Source of the DNA: CAZVBV01 sp964509975 | GTDB taxonomy: Bacteria > Patescibacteriota > Gracilibacteria > UBA4473 | Direction of reading: 5' to 3' | Length of the DNA: 8,935 nucleotides | Assembly (NCBI GenBank): GCA_964509975.1 | Contig: CAZDZO010000031.1 | Span: forward strand, 1 to 8,935 | In this document: positions 1-7,032 of the stretch, piece by piece | How the letters are laid out: each line of letters begins with the position of its first letter | Position numbering within the stretch: the first letter of the stretch is position 1 | Made by a program: the position numbers and the translations under genes | Notes under the pieces: generated by a model | What the model saw: only the letters and a program-made list of their open reading frames with translations | Told to the model about the DNA's origin: nothing | Databases searched by the model: none

Positions 1-2495
1 AGTTTGAAGTATTTGAATATTTGAGATATACCATTTTTAGTAGTTGGTTTTCCATTTTTCCACTTATCAGAGTAAATTACTTTTTGTATTCTTGGTTTAG
101 TGACAGTGTCGAAATATTCGCCCATTTCTACTAGGATGTATTTTCGATTTCCATTATCATTGCGATTGATTTTAATAACGGCATCGCCAGTTGTTCCAGA
201 ACCAGCAAAAAAATCACAAACAATAGTATTATCATTTTTTAATCCACTTGCCTTTATACAATCAACAACTAATTCTCTTGATTTTGGATAACTAAACAAT
301 GGATTTATGAATAATTCTTTCATCTCAGCAGCCCCATAATTTGATGAAGCATATTTAGCATCATCCCACCAAGTTATAGGTAAAGCATTTTCATCCATTC
401 TTGCTTTAAAATCTATTTTTATTTGACCGTCTATTCGTCTTATCCGATATTCATCTAATTCGTCAGATAGTCTTACATATCCTCTTTGCCAGTTCTTTTC
501 AATTCGCTTTCCATCTACTATTACAATTGGATATACGATCACTTCATTTGAGCTAATGTTTTCTTCCAATAAATAATCTTTCTCCTTATCTGACCATCTC
601 ATTTTAGGGACACGAATATTGTCATCACTATCTACAATAATTGGATAATACATTTTAGGACTATCTGTTCTTAAATCATTGTTCCCAGTTCGTATAAAAT
701 TTAACCAAGTATATCGTCCTGTCTCATCTTCGTGAGGATAACGCTTTTTGCCTTTTTCTGATTTTGGCAAACTACACGGTAAAGATCCTTCCGATTTTCC
801 GAAAAACAAAGCATACTCATGTAATGGAGTGAAACGACCTTTTGTTTTTCTTCCAACGGGGTTTGTTCTAACTGGAACAATACCAATTTGTTTGCTAAAT
901 TGAGAAGCTAATAATTGTCTCATAACGGATACTTCTTCGTCATCAATCGCTACACAAATATTTCCTTTATCTTGTAATAATGAGTAAGCCATATCCACCC
1001 TGTTATCCATAAAAGAAAGCCAACTAGAATGCTTATAAGAATTTTTATAAATTATTTCTGAAGAGCTTGTATTATATGGTGGGTCAATGTATATCACATC
1101 TATTTTTTGCTGAAATCGCGATTTAAGTAAATTCAATGCTCCAAAATTTTCACTATTAATAAGTACCCCATTTATCGCTTCATCAAGATTATCAAACTCA
1201 CTAAGCAGTTTGTATTTGAATTGAGTATCAAAAAACTGAGTATCTAACACCAAATATTTTTCCTCTTTTAAATCATCAATAGTTTTTACATCTACATCAA
1301 AGAGCGTTTTCCATTCTTTTAATTGCTCATCACAAACTAAAATATCCTCATAATAATCCTCATTTATCTTATCAAGAGTGATGCAGTAGTTTGTTTCTAT
1401 GATAATTTTCTTCTTCTCCCATAATTCCTTTTGCAGTTCCTCAAGTTGAGTAAGGAATGAAATTATTTTAGAAGCCACTTCTTTGAATATTTTAATCTTT
1501 CCCATTACCTCTTCATATTTGATAGAACTATCCATAATGTCATCTAAAAACAATATTTCATTCTTGATATAGAAGTCTAACTCACGAGATAAAAATCCTC
1601 CTAAATCCTTATGTATAAAGTAATCAAATGAGTTTCTACTTGTATAGCTTTGTAAATGTTTTTCAAAGATGGTTCTTTTTTTATCTTTCGTTGTTGGTGC
1701 CAACGTATTTAAGGCCGTAATTAAATCAGGATCTTGAACACTTTCGAGTGCTTTAGCTACAGATTCTTTATTTAATGTATCCTGATTTTCTTTCCCAATA
1801 GCCCTGTATTCAAAGTTTATAAACAATTCCCCATTTATCACTTCACAAATTTTAACTTCCGGATTGTCTTCGGTTTCTGGTTTTGGCTCAACCAATATAA
1901 ACCTTCGCTCTTCATCGCTCGTAGATTTATTATTATTACTCTCTGTCTCAGCATCACTAAGCTTTAGGTGTATAGTTTTATCATTTACAACAAATGTATA
2001 ATCTCTAAAATATTCACCACTTTTTATGTAGTACTGATCGCTGTTCGCCCAGTGAAGTTTTACTTCTTCCCCTTCATAGGGTATGGCATAGGTATCTTTT
2101 TTATATCTTCTTAAACTTACAAAATCACCATCTTTGTAATATCGTTTAAAGAAATTTGCTAAATGTGAAAATACATCATTTTCAAGAGCTGAAGAATTTG
2201 TTGTTGAAGATAATTTTGCTTTTAATTCCTTTACTTTGGGGATACTGCCAGAATCCACCCCAAGAGATTGGGCTTGTTTAATTGCGTCATCTAATTCGGA
2301 CTGAATAGTGTTATTTTCATTTGAGCTAAAGGCGTCAGCAACACTTGATAAAAGCTCATTATCTAAGAATTCATTTATTTCTTGGCTCTTCGTATTCATA
2401 ATACGGTAAATACCAAAGTCTAAATCACTTCTGTCTAGTTGAAATATCTCATTTAATATTTTCAATAATTTTTTTTGATTTTGTGTCTTTTCCAT
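1..2495 (-). CDS. Type III Mod-like site-specific DNA (adenine-N6) methyltransferase, 3' end cut by window edge
   Basis: An uninterrupted reading frame of 831 codons runs from ATG at 2495 off the left edge; an in-frame TAA lies two codons upstream of that ATG. Motif IV DPPYNT is at residues 471-476 and the SAM-binding motif DFFAGSGTTG at 761-770. The order IV before I marks a beta-class amino-methyltransferase, as in type III Mod subunits (COG2189). The N-terminus contains LDRSDLDFGIYRIMN (about 20-34) and a YAIPYEGEEVKLHWAN segment near residue 140, both of which I recognise from a long Mod family. The roughly 470 residues before DPPY far exceed the N-terminus of classical Mod proteins such as EcoP15I. 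It probably methylates adenine in a short asymmetric site and would pair with a Res helicase-nuclease; none is visible, but one could lie past the left edge. A 180-base sample (1201-1380) is about 28% GC by hand count, lower than the recombinase next to it. No Shine-Dalgarno precedes the ATG. Confidence 0.9.
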   Translation of the reverse strand, partial: MEKTQNQKKLLKILNEIFQLDRSDLDFGIYRIMNTKSQEINEFLDNELLSSVADAFSSNENNTIQSELDDAIKQAQSLGVDSGSIPKVKELKAKLSSTTNSSALENDVFSHLANFFKRYYKDGDFVSLRRYKKDTYAIPYEGEEVKLHWANSDQYYIKSGEYFRDYTFVVNDKTIHLKLSDAETESNNNKSTSDEERRFILVEPKPETEDNPEVKICEVINGELFINFEYRAIGKENQDTLNKESVAKALESVQDPDLITALNTLAPTTKDKKRTIFEKHLQSYTSRNSFDYFIHKDLGGFLSRELDFYIKNEILFLDDIMDSSIKYEEVMGKIKIFKEVASKIISFLTQLEELQKELWEKKKIIIETNYCITLDKINEDYYEDILVCDEQLKEWKTLFDVDVKTIDDLKEEKYLVLDTQFFDTQFKYKLLSEFDNLDEAINGVLINSENFGALNLLKSRFQQKIDVIYIDPPYNTSSSEIIYKNSYKHSSWLSFMDNRVDMAYSLLQDKGNICVAIDDEEVSVMRQLLASQFSKQIGIVPVRTNPVGRKTKGRFTPLHEYALFFGKSEGSLPCSLPKSEKGKKRYPHEDETGRYTWLNFIRTGNNDLRTDSPKMYYPIIVDSDDNIRVPKMRWSDKEKDYLLEENISSNEVIVYPIVIVDGKRIEKNWQRGYVRLSDELDEYRIRRIDGQIKIDFKARMDENALPITWWDDAKYASSNYGAAEMKELFINPLFSYPKSRELVVDCIKASGLKNDNTIVCDFFAGSGTTGDAVIKINRNDNGNRKYILVEMGEYFDTVTKPRIQKVIYSDKWKNGKPTTKNGISQIFKYFK

Positions 2496-2520
2496 TATTT
2501 AAAGGATAAAAATTCACCAT
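2449..2520 (-). CDS. Short 23-codon ORF overlapping the Mod start (possible leader or alternative Mod start)
   Basis: ATG at 2520 is preceded by AGGGG (2528-2532) with a 7-base gap, the best Shine-Dalgarno in this stretch. The frame runs 23 codons to TGA at 2449-2451 and crosses the Mod ATG at 2495 in a different frame. Both frames pass through an A8 tract (plus-strand T8 at 2469-2476). Loss of one A would join this start in frame to Mod after about 15 codons. It could be a translational-coupling leader, an off-phase alternative start, or chance. The peptide shows no recognisable motif. Confidence 0.25.
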   Translation of the reverse strand: MVNFYPLNNGKDTKSKKIIENIK

Positions 2521-2554
2521 TAAAATACCCCTCATCTCTCCTAAAATCAAATAT
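2496..2554. other. Recombinase-Mod junction, candidate element boundary
   Basis: This 59-base gap separates the recombinase stop from the Mod start. On the minus strand it carries two purine-rich ribosome-binding-like strings, AGGAG (2538-2542) and AGGGG (2528-2532). Base composition changes sharply across it, from about 45% GC in a recombinase sample to about 28% in a Mod sample. Serine integrases often sit next to their attachment site, so an integration junction could lie here. No repeat pair in the window proves it. Confidence 0.25.
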
Positions 2555-3805
2555 TCAAAGAATCTGAATCATCCCATCTTTCAACACCAATCTCTCCTGC
2601 AATTCCTTCAACATTTCTCCTTTTTCCCTTGCACTGCCTCGATGAAGAATGAAATTCACATACTCATTTGCGGTAATATATTTTCCTTGTTCTCCGTGTC
2701 TTATTTTTTCCATCTGATTCCATTTATTCACCTCATGCATAATCTTTCTCTTGAGATGAATGTTTTCGAGAGAAACTTTGTCGACAAGTATTGAAGTCTG
2801 TTCAACGAGTTTTTCTTCCCGAATATATTTTGATTTACAACTCTTTCTACCTGCATGCTTGTTGCATTTGTAGTAGGTGTATTCCTTTCCATGCCGATTG
2901 ATGTGCGATTCTCCAGAGATTCCACTCCCACAATGTCCGCATTTGAGAATGTGGTTGAAGTAAAAATTTTTCCGTCCCCATTTCCCTTTTTCAGAGGTTT
3001 TCAGTGCTTTTCGTGCTTTTTCGAAAATTTCTTTTGTAATAATTGGTTCGTGGTTGCTTTTGTACCAATTCCCCCCACCTTTGGGGAATTCAAATTCTCC
3101 GTAGTAGTAGGTGTCTTTGAAGATCCGAAAGATCATACTAATCGGAAGCACTTTCCCAGAACGGGTTCTAAATCCTTCGTCAACGAGATATTCCCAAACC
3201 TGTCGTCCACTGAGTCCTCCGTTTATCAAATACTCAAATGCCTTTTTGATAAAAGGCGCTCTTTCTTCATCTATGACCACCTTACTCGGTTCTCCGAATC
3301 TTGTGCTTCGGATTAATGTATACCCAATCGGTGGTTGTCCCGGTCGTATTCCCATTTCGCATTTCGCTCGGAGTCCTCGTTTTACATTCTTTGCTCGATT
3401 GTCATTTTCCAACTTTGCCTGAGAACACAGAATCATCAGCAGGAACTTTTCATCGGGCGTATTTGTAAATGCCTGTCCGAACGTTTGGATCTTCACCAGA
3501 ACCTTTTTATCCATCATATCAACCACCGTTCCCAAATCACCTGCATTTCGACTGAGACGGTCGGGAGCCCATGTGAGTATCGCATTAAACCGTTCCTCCC
3601 GAAGACCCTTGAGAAGCTCCGAAAACCCAGTCCTTTGCCCTGATTCTTTTGCCGATTTACTCTCCCGTATCGTTTCTGCGATTTCAATGCCTTCTTTTTT
3701 TGCCGTCCGAGTCATCTCTGCAATCTGAGAATCAATACTCATGGCTTGTCGTTCGTCGGCTTCGCTTGATTTCCGGGCGTAGAGACAGTATTTGATGTTT
3801 TCCAT
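2555..3805 (-). CDS. Large serine recombinase (site-specific integrase/resolvase family)
   Basis: The 416-residue product has the three-part plan of a large serine recombinase. The resolvase-type catalytic domain (about 4-150) has YARKSS with Ser13 as the likely nucleophile and Arg11 beside it, and the DRLSR motif at 82-86. The recombinase domain spans about 155-270. A zinc ribbon follows with Cys289, Cys292, Cys314 and Cys323 (C-x2-C, then C-x8-C), and then a helical tail. It cuts and rejoins DNA through a 5'-phosphoserine link and would integrate or excise an element. It lies 42 bases after the terminase-like gene and 59 before Mod in the same direction. AGGGG lies only 2 bases before the ATG, a short spacing, and could be masked by a hairpin (3808-3834). 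The YARKSSEADERQ style is one I associate with CPR bacteria. The family is certain; the target site is unknown. Confidence 0.95.
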   Translation of the reverse strand: MENIKYCLYARKSSEADERQAMSIDSQIAEMTRTAKKEGIEIAETIRESKSAKESGQRTGFSELLKGLREERFNAILTWAPDRLSRNAGDLGTVVDMMDKKVLVKIQTFGQAFTNTPDEKFLLMILCSQAKLENDNRAKNVKRGLRAKCEMGIRPGQPPIGYTLIRSTRFGEPSKVVIDEERAPFIKKAFEYLINGGLSGRQVWEYLVDEGFRTRSGKVLPISMIFRIFKDTYYYGEFEFPKGGGNWYKSNHEPIITKEIFEKARKALKTSEKGKWGRKNFYFNHILKCGHCGSGISGESHINRHGKEYTYYKCNKHAGRKSCKSKYIREEKLVEQTSILVDKVSLENIHLKRKIMHEVNKWNQMEKIRHGEQGKYITANEYVNFILHRGSAREKGEMLKELQERLVLKDGMIQIL

Positions 3806-3807
3806 TA

Positions 3808-3834
3808 CCCCTATTGATGCCAGAGAAAGAGGGG
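3808..3834 (-). promoter_or_regulatory. Possible hairpin masking the recombinase ribosome-binding site
   Basis: In the mRNA, CCCCT (3830-3834) can pair with AGGGG (3808-3812), leaving a 17-base loop. AGGGG is the only Shine-Dalgarno-like string before the recombinase ATG at 3805. The five-base, GC-rich stem would hide it and lower recombinase translation. The stem is short, so this is weak evidence. Confidence 0.25.
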
Positions 3835-3847
3835 AAGTCTAGGTTAT

Positions 3848-4306
3848 TCAGTTAAAAATAAGACCTAAAACTTTTTCTATTTTCCCTCTTGTTTGCGTTT
3901 TTAACTTTCGTATATCATCAATATTGTTCGCCCCTCGTGCCTCTGAAATGGTGATGTTAAAATGTTTATTAGTATTTTCCACTTCTGCAGTGATAGCTTT
4001 TTTTGCGTGGTATCGTTTGCAATTATTTCGAAGCCAAAAGGTACAAGCTCCGAAATGATCATCTTTGATTTTATTGATAATTTGCGATTCCGCTAAATCA
4101 TTCGTTCTTTCTCTGGAAACAGATAAAGCATCTTCAATAGCTTCGGTGAAATCGGAATCGTCCTCCTTCCATCGGTAAAACATCATCCGAGTAATCCCTA
4201 CCTTTTGACAAGCCGTTTCAACAATTGGCATCTTGAATAACAGGTCTATAAGAAGTTTTTTCTTCTTTTCTTTTTCTTTCTCGGATATGTGTGGTCTTCC
4301 GCTCAT
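3848..4306 (-). CDS. Phage small-terminase-like (phBC6A51-type) helix-turn-helix protein
   Basis: This 152-residue basic protein opens with a lysine-rich stretch. A homeodomain-like helix-turn-helix follows at about residues 26-50 (ETACQKVGITRMMFYRWKED). Next come a helical segment with DALSVSRERTNDLAES and then a block TFWLRNNCKRYHAKK near 89-103. That order (HTH with FYRW, acidic helix, then a short basic block with W and a KRY/RDK-like end) is what I know from phBC6A51-family and small-terminase-like proteins, which bind DNA and in phages recognise the packaging site. Its ATG overlaps the stop of the ParB-methyltransferase (ATGA at 4303-4306), so the two are translationally coupled. No large terminase follows; the next gene is the serine recombinase. 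It could instead be a transcription regulator of the element. The HTH is well supported; the terminase role is inferred. Confidence 0.7.
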   Translation of the reverse strand: MSGRPHISEKEKEKKKKLLIDLLFKMPIVETACQKVGITRMMFYRWKEDDSDFTEAIEDALSVSRERTNDLAESQIINKIKDDHFGACTFWLRNNCKRYHAKKAITAEVENTNKHFNITISEARGANNIDDIRKLKTQTRGKIEKVLGLIFN

Positions 4307-5622
4307 TTTTTAGTTATTTTTTGTGCTTTTTGTTTCGTTAGGATTTTCCATCGATTGATAATCACGTCACAAAAGGCAGGATCCTTTTCTACAAGAAATG
4401 CTTTTCTGCCGAGTTGATCACAAGCGATTAATGTTGATCCGCTTCCTCCGAACAAATCCAAGATGTTGTCTCCGGGTTTTGTACATCGTTTCAGCGGTCG
4501 CTCGTGCAATGTGCAGGGCTTTTCCGTTGGGTGCAGGTATGCTGAGGTGGGGAGTCTTTTTACGAGCCAGATATCCAACAAATCTTCGATATCCTCGATG
4601 GTTTGGTTTCCAGTACCGATTTCCGGATTGAGTATTTCCGTGAAATTTAAAGATTTTGGACTCAAATACGGTTTTCCAATGGTTCCATATACGCACGGTT
4701 CGTAGCATTTATTAAATGCCACCTGAGGCGTTGCATTTTGATTGTTCTTTATCCACAAACAGACTCGCTTGTTTTTGACTCCATTCTTCTGATACAGACT
4801 TTGGAGGAGTCCAATGTAGGTTTGATCACAGTAGTAAAAGATGTGTGCATCCTTTTCACAATGTTTCAATCCATTCCGAAGCGTTTGTTCCAAAAATATT
4901 TGATAGTCTTGGTATGATTTCTGATCATCGACTTTTGCAGAAGCGTAATTTTTCGTTCCCCCCAGTCCCTTCTCGTAATCGAGGGAAATATTAAACGGAG
5001 GATCTGTGTAGAGTGTGTTGATCTTTGTTTTCTCGAGAAGCTTGGCAATAACAGCTGGATCTGTGGAATCTCCGCAAATCAAACGATGGTTTCCCAATTG
5101 AAACAGTTCGCCTTCTTTTGTTTGTGGATTTTCCCGAGCTTCTTCGATGGCTTTCTTGGTATTGAAATCATCATCTGCAACTTCGGATTCATCATCCCAG
5201 ATCATCGAAAGGTCTTCATCATTAAACCCAATATCCGAAAGCAAATCCATGTCGAAATCCTTGAGCATTTCGAAATCCCAATCTCCCGTATTGCGATTAA
5301 GACGGAGATTGAGTTCTCGCTCTTTTTTTTCTTCAGGGATGTTGATGTAGACAACGGGAACTTCTGTATATCCTAAATCTTTCGCAATTTTGAGTCGAAA
5401 ATGCCCTCCGATAACAATGTTTTTTCTCTTTTCTGCTCCATTTACGAGAATAGGATCAACCAACCCGAAGCGCTCAATTGACTCTGTAAGTTGCCTAATG
5501 GATTCGTCATTCCATTTACGGGGATTGTATTGAGATGGGTGGAGGTCTTTTACGGGAACTTGAATAATAGAAAGTGGGGATGCCGATGTCGATGTGTTTT
5601 TAACCATGACCTCATTGTCCAC
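4303..5622 (-). CDS. ParB-domain / DNA methyltransferase fusion (phage-type DNA modification methylase)
   Basis: The 439-residue product joins two domains. A ParB/sulfiredoxin-like N-terminus (about 18-110) carries NPRKW and the GGHFRLKIA box (72-80). A beta-class amino-methyltransferase follows (about 170-430) with DPPFN at 207-211, HPTEKP at 364-369 and the SAM loop DLFGGSGST at 389-397. It would methylate adenine N6 or cytosine N4 in DNA. Fusions of this type are common in prophages and integrative elements, often beside the small terminase, as here. The frame opens with GTG at 5622; ATG at 5607 is a possible alternative start, and its AGG (GAGGTC) is very close. The ATGA overlap couples it to the downstream HTH gene. 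The 50-base gap upstream holds three GGTACA repeats. It is a candidate protecting partner for the nuclease two genes upstream, but the two need not share a recognition site. Confidence 0.9.
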   Translation of the reverse strand: MDNEVMVKNTSTSASPLSIIQVPVKDLHPSQYNPRKWNDESIRQLTESIERFGLVDPILVNGAEKRKNIVIGGHFRLKIAKDLGYTEVPVVYINIPEEKKERELNLRLNRNTGDWDFEMLKDFDMDLLSDIGFNDEDLSMIWDDESEVADDDFNTKKAIEEARENPQTKEGELFQLGNHRLICGDSTDPAVIAKLLEKTKINTLYTDPPFNISLDYEKGLGGTKNYASAKVDDQKSYQDYQIFLEQTLRNGLKHCEKDAHIFYYCDQTYIGLLQSLYQKNGVKNKRVCLWIKNNQNATPQVAFNKCYEPCVYGTIGKPYLSPKSLNFTEILNPEIGTGNQTIEDIEDLLDIWLVKRLPTSAYLHPTEKPCTLHERPLKRCTKPGDNILDLFGGSGSTLIACDQLGRKAFLVEKDPAFCDVIINRWKILTKQKAQKITKK

Positions 5623-5629
5623 ATTGATT

Positions 5630-5667
5630 GGTACACCAGAGGTACAAATAGGACGTTTTCAGGTACA
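5630..5667. repeat. Three GGTACA direct repeats in helical phase (candidate operator)
   Basis: GGTACA occurs at 5630-5635, 5641-5646 and 5662-5667. The last two extend to the identical 10-mer AGGTACAAAT (5640-5649 and 5661-5670). Start-to-start spacings are 11 and 21 bases, about one and two DNA turns, so all copies face the same side of the helix. The array lies between the winged-helix stop and the ParB-methyltransferase start. OmpR/PhoB-type winged helices classically bind direct repeats about 11 bases apart, and the adjacent gene encodes such a fold. That the two are linked is an inference. Confidence 0.45.
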
Positions 5668-5672
5668 AATCG

Positions 5673-6353
5673 TTAAATAAGAACAATCACATTTCCCCCT
5701 TCAAGACGAAATAAATTCGAACATCCATTCTTTCTAAGTTTTGAATTCAACCTCTTAATAGCTTGATCAAGGGCTTTTGAAGCTGAATTATTTCCTCCAT
5801 ATACGGCAACTTCGACTTGTTCGTATTTAAAAAACTTTTGTTCTGGATTTTTAAATAAAAAGGAACAAAGGTTCTTTTCGATTGGAGACAACGTAATCGC
5901 TCCTTCTGGAAATTTTAGTTTCATTGTATTCCAGCAAAAAACAGACTGTTCTCGAGAATCATCTGACTTTGTTTTATCTCTCAAAAATCCAGCAAGAAAT
6001 TTTCTGTCCTCTGGATGCATCGGTTTTTGATGACATGGAGGGAGGAAGACAGGAGTTTTCTGTGTGACAAATTCTATGTTTTCCCTTTGTTTTTCCCATT
6101 CTCCCGAATTCTTTACTACTTCATTGAAAAGTTTTATATCTGGAATGAAAATTTCATTTATCCTTTGTGCTTGCTCAGCGAGGGATTCAATCGCACGTAT
6201 ACTTGGGAATGAATGTTTTACAGATTCGATTGCTTTTTTCATTGGTTCTATCTGTAAATCAATGCTTTCTTGCAGAGACTTTCCTATAGATAATATTCGA
6301 CTTTGTTGCTCAGTAGTTAGTTTTCGTTTTTTGCTTAAAGAATCCTTTTTCAT
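5673..6353 (-). CDS. Uncharacterised protein with helical N-terminus and OmpR/PhoB-type winged-helix C-terminus
   Basis: The 226-residue protein starts at ATG 6353, 8 bases after the nuclease stop. Residues 1-100 are mostly charged and probably helical or coiled (SIGKSLQESIDLQIEPMKKA and similar). The C-terminus (about 150-226) matches the Trans_reg_C winged-helix pattern: LSPIEKNLCSFLFKNP, then KYEQVEVAVYG, then a recognition-helix-like DQAIKRLNSKLRK and a closing hairpin LFRLEGGNVIVLI. There is no receiver domain or Asp phospho-acceptor, so it is not a normal two-component response regulator. It likely binds DNA, perhaps the GGTACA array just downstream, and may regulate this operon. It might instead work with the nuclease as a DNA-binding partner. 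The winged helix is fairly sure; the N-terminal function is unknown. Confidence 0.65.
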   Translation of the reverse strand: MKKDSLSKKRKLTTEQQSRILSIGKSLQESIDLQIEPMKKAIESVKHSFPSIRAIESLAEQAQRINEIFIPDIKLFNEVVKNSGEWEKQRENIEFVTQKTPVFLPPCHQKPMHPEDRKFLAGFLRDKTKSDDSREQSVFCWNTMKLKFPEGAITLSPIEKNLCSFLFKNPEQKFFKYEQVEVAVYGGNNSASKALDQAIKRLNSKLRKNGCSNLFRLEGGNVIVLI

Positions 6354-6361
6354 GCCTTGTA

Positions 6362-7012
6362 TTATATATTTTTTAGTAATCTTGAGAATTCATCATTCTT
6401 GATATCTAATTTTTTAAGAATTTCATTTGTGGGTTTGTATTCATTTGGATGCACCCCATCAGAAAGAATATAAAGTCTTATATTCTTTAATTTTTTATCT
6501 ATCTGAATCTTGTCTTCTAATATTTTCTTACCAGAATTCTTCAGAGATATAATTACAATGTGTAGTTTTAAATTCTCATCGAAAGTTCCTGAAATCAATT
6601 CTTTTGTTTCCCCTGTTTTAAGTGAAAACTGTTTTAATTTCCATGTTTCAATAATTTGATTCCACTCCTCACAAAAATCGAACATAGTATTTCTGTTCCA
6701 ACCGATATCCGCTTTTACATCAATCAGATGGAATATTTTTTCTTTTTCAAAAAGAACAATATCTGGATACTTATTATTTTTTGTGCCAACGACTTTAATA
6801 GACTGATCTACAAAATAAGAATATTTTTTTGAAGAATTTTTTACTAAATATAAAGCCAGAAGATCTTCTAACTGACTGGATATAGAAGAACTCCTCCCCC
6901 TGAATATTCTAGAGTGTTCAAACTTAGATTTTCGTGCATTTTGATAAAGATTTACAACTTTTTCAAAGAAACTTCTTGGGTTCATGTTTTTTATAATTAA
7001 AAGTTTTTGCAC
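6362..7012 (-). CDS. PD-(D/E)XK nuclease-like protein (putative restriction endonuclease)
   Basis: The 216-codon frame begins with GTG at 7012; ATG at 6985 (residue 10, MNPRSFFEKV) is an equally good start, and neither has a clear Shine-Dalgarno. The core fits a PD-(D/E)XK fold. A helix with Glu49 (SQLEDLLALYL) is followed by strand FVDQSIKV, then PDIVLF with Asp84, then IFHLIDVKAD with Asp98 and Lys100. A helix (FDFCEEWNQIIETWKL) and two further strands (LHIVIISLK, IRLYILSDG) complete it. Such folds cut DNA with Mg2+ and include many type II restriction enzymes. No named family is recognised. The gene is strikingly AT-rich: positions 6361-6540 are about 24% GC by hand count, against about 39% in the gene on each side. 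It is probably a recent arrival. Possible roles are restriction enzyme, abortive-infection nuclease or element-specific nuclease. Confidence 0.6.
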   Translation of the reverse strand: MQKLLIIKNMNPRSFFEKVVNLYQNARKSKFEHSRIFRGRSSSISSQLEDLLALYLVKNSSKKYSYFVDQSIKVVGTKNNKYPDIVLFEKEKIFHLIDVKADIGWNRNTMFDFCEEWNQIIETWKLKQFSLKTGETKELISGTFDENLKLHIVIISLKNSGKKILEDKIQIDKKLKNIRLYILSDGVHPNEYKPTNEILKKLDIKNDEFSRLLKNI

Positions 7013-7032
7013 TAGATCTTAATATATTTTCA

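Noticed and set aside
701..886. Minus-strand 61-codon ORF within the Mod region
   Set aside because: It is in a different frame from the 831-codon Mod reading frame, which has no stops and carries both catalytic motifs.
2855..3643. Several plus-strand ORFs over 100 codons across the recombinase
   Set aside because: They are antisense shadows of a strongly supported serine recombinase and show low-complexity or implausible protein sequence.
4303..4306. Alternative genetic code with UGA as glycine, as in some CPR lineages
   Set aside because: UGA ends the ParB-methyltransferase in an ATGA overlap with the next start, and it also ends the recombinase, HTH and small acidic genes at sensible lengths. 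The long frames contain no internal UGA.
5323..5330. A8 tracts inside the ParB-methyltransferase (5323-5330) and DUF2779 (7567-7574) genes as phase-variation sites
   Set aside because: Runs of this length recur in this AT-rich window and here are read in frame without a competing start, so there is no specific evidence of switching.
4398..5376. ORFs on both strands inside the ParB-methyltransferase gene
   Set aside because: They are out-of-frame or antisense to a gene with complete ParB and methyltransferase motifs.
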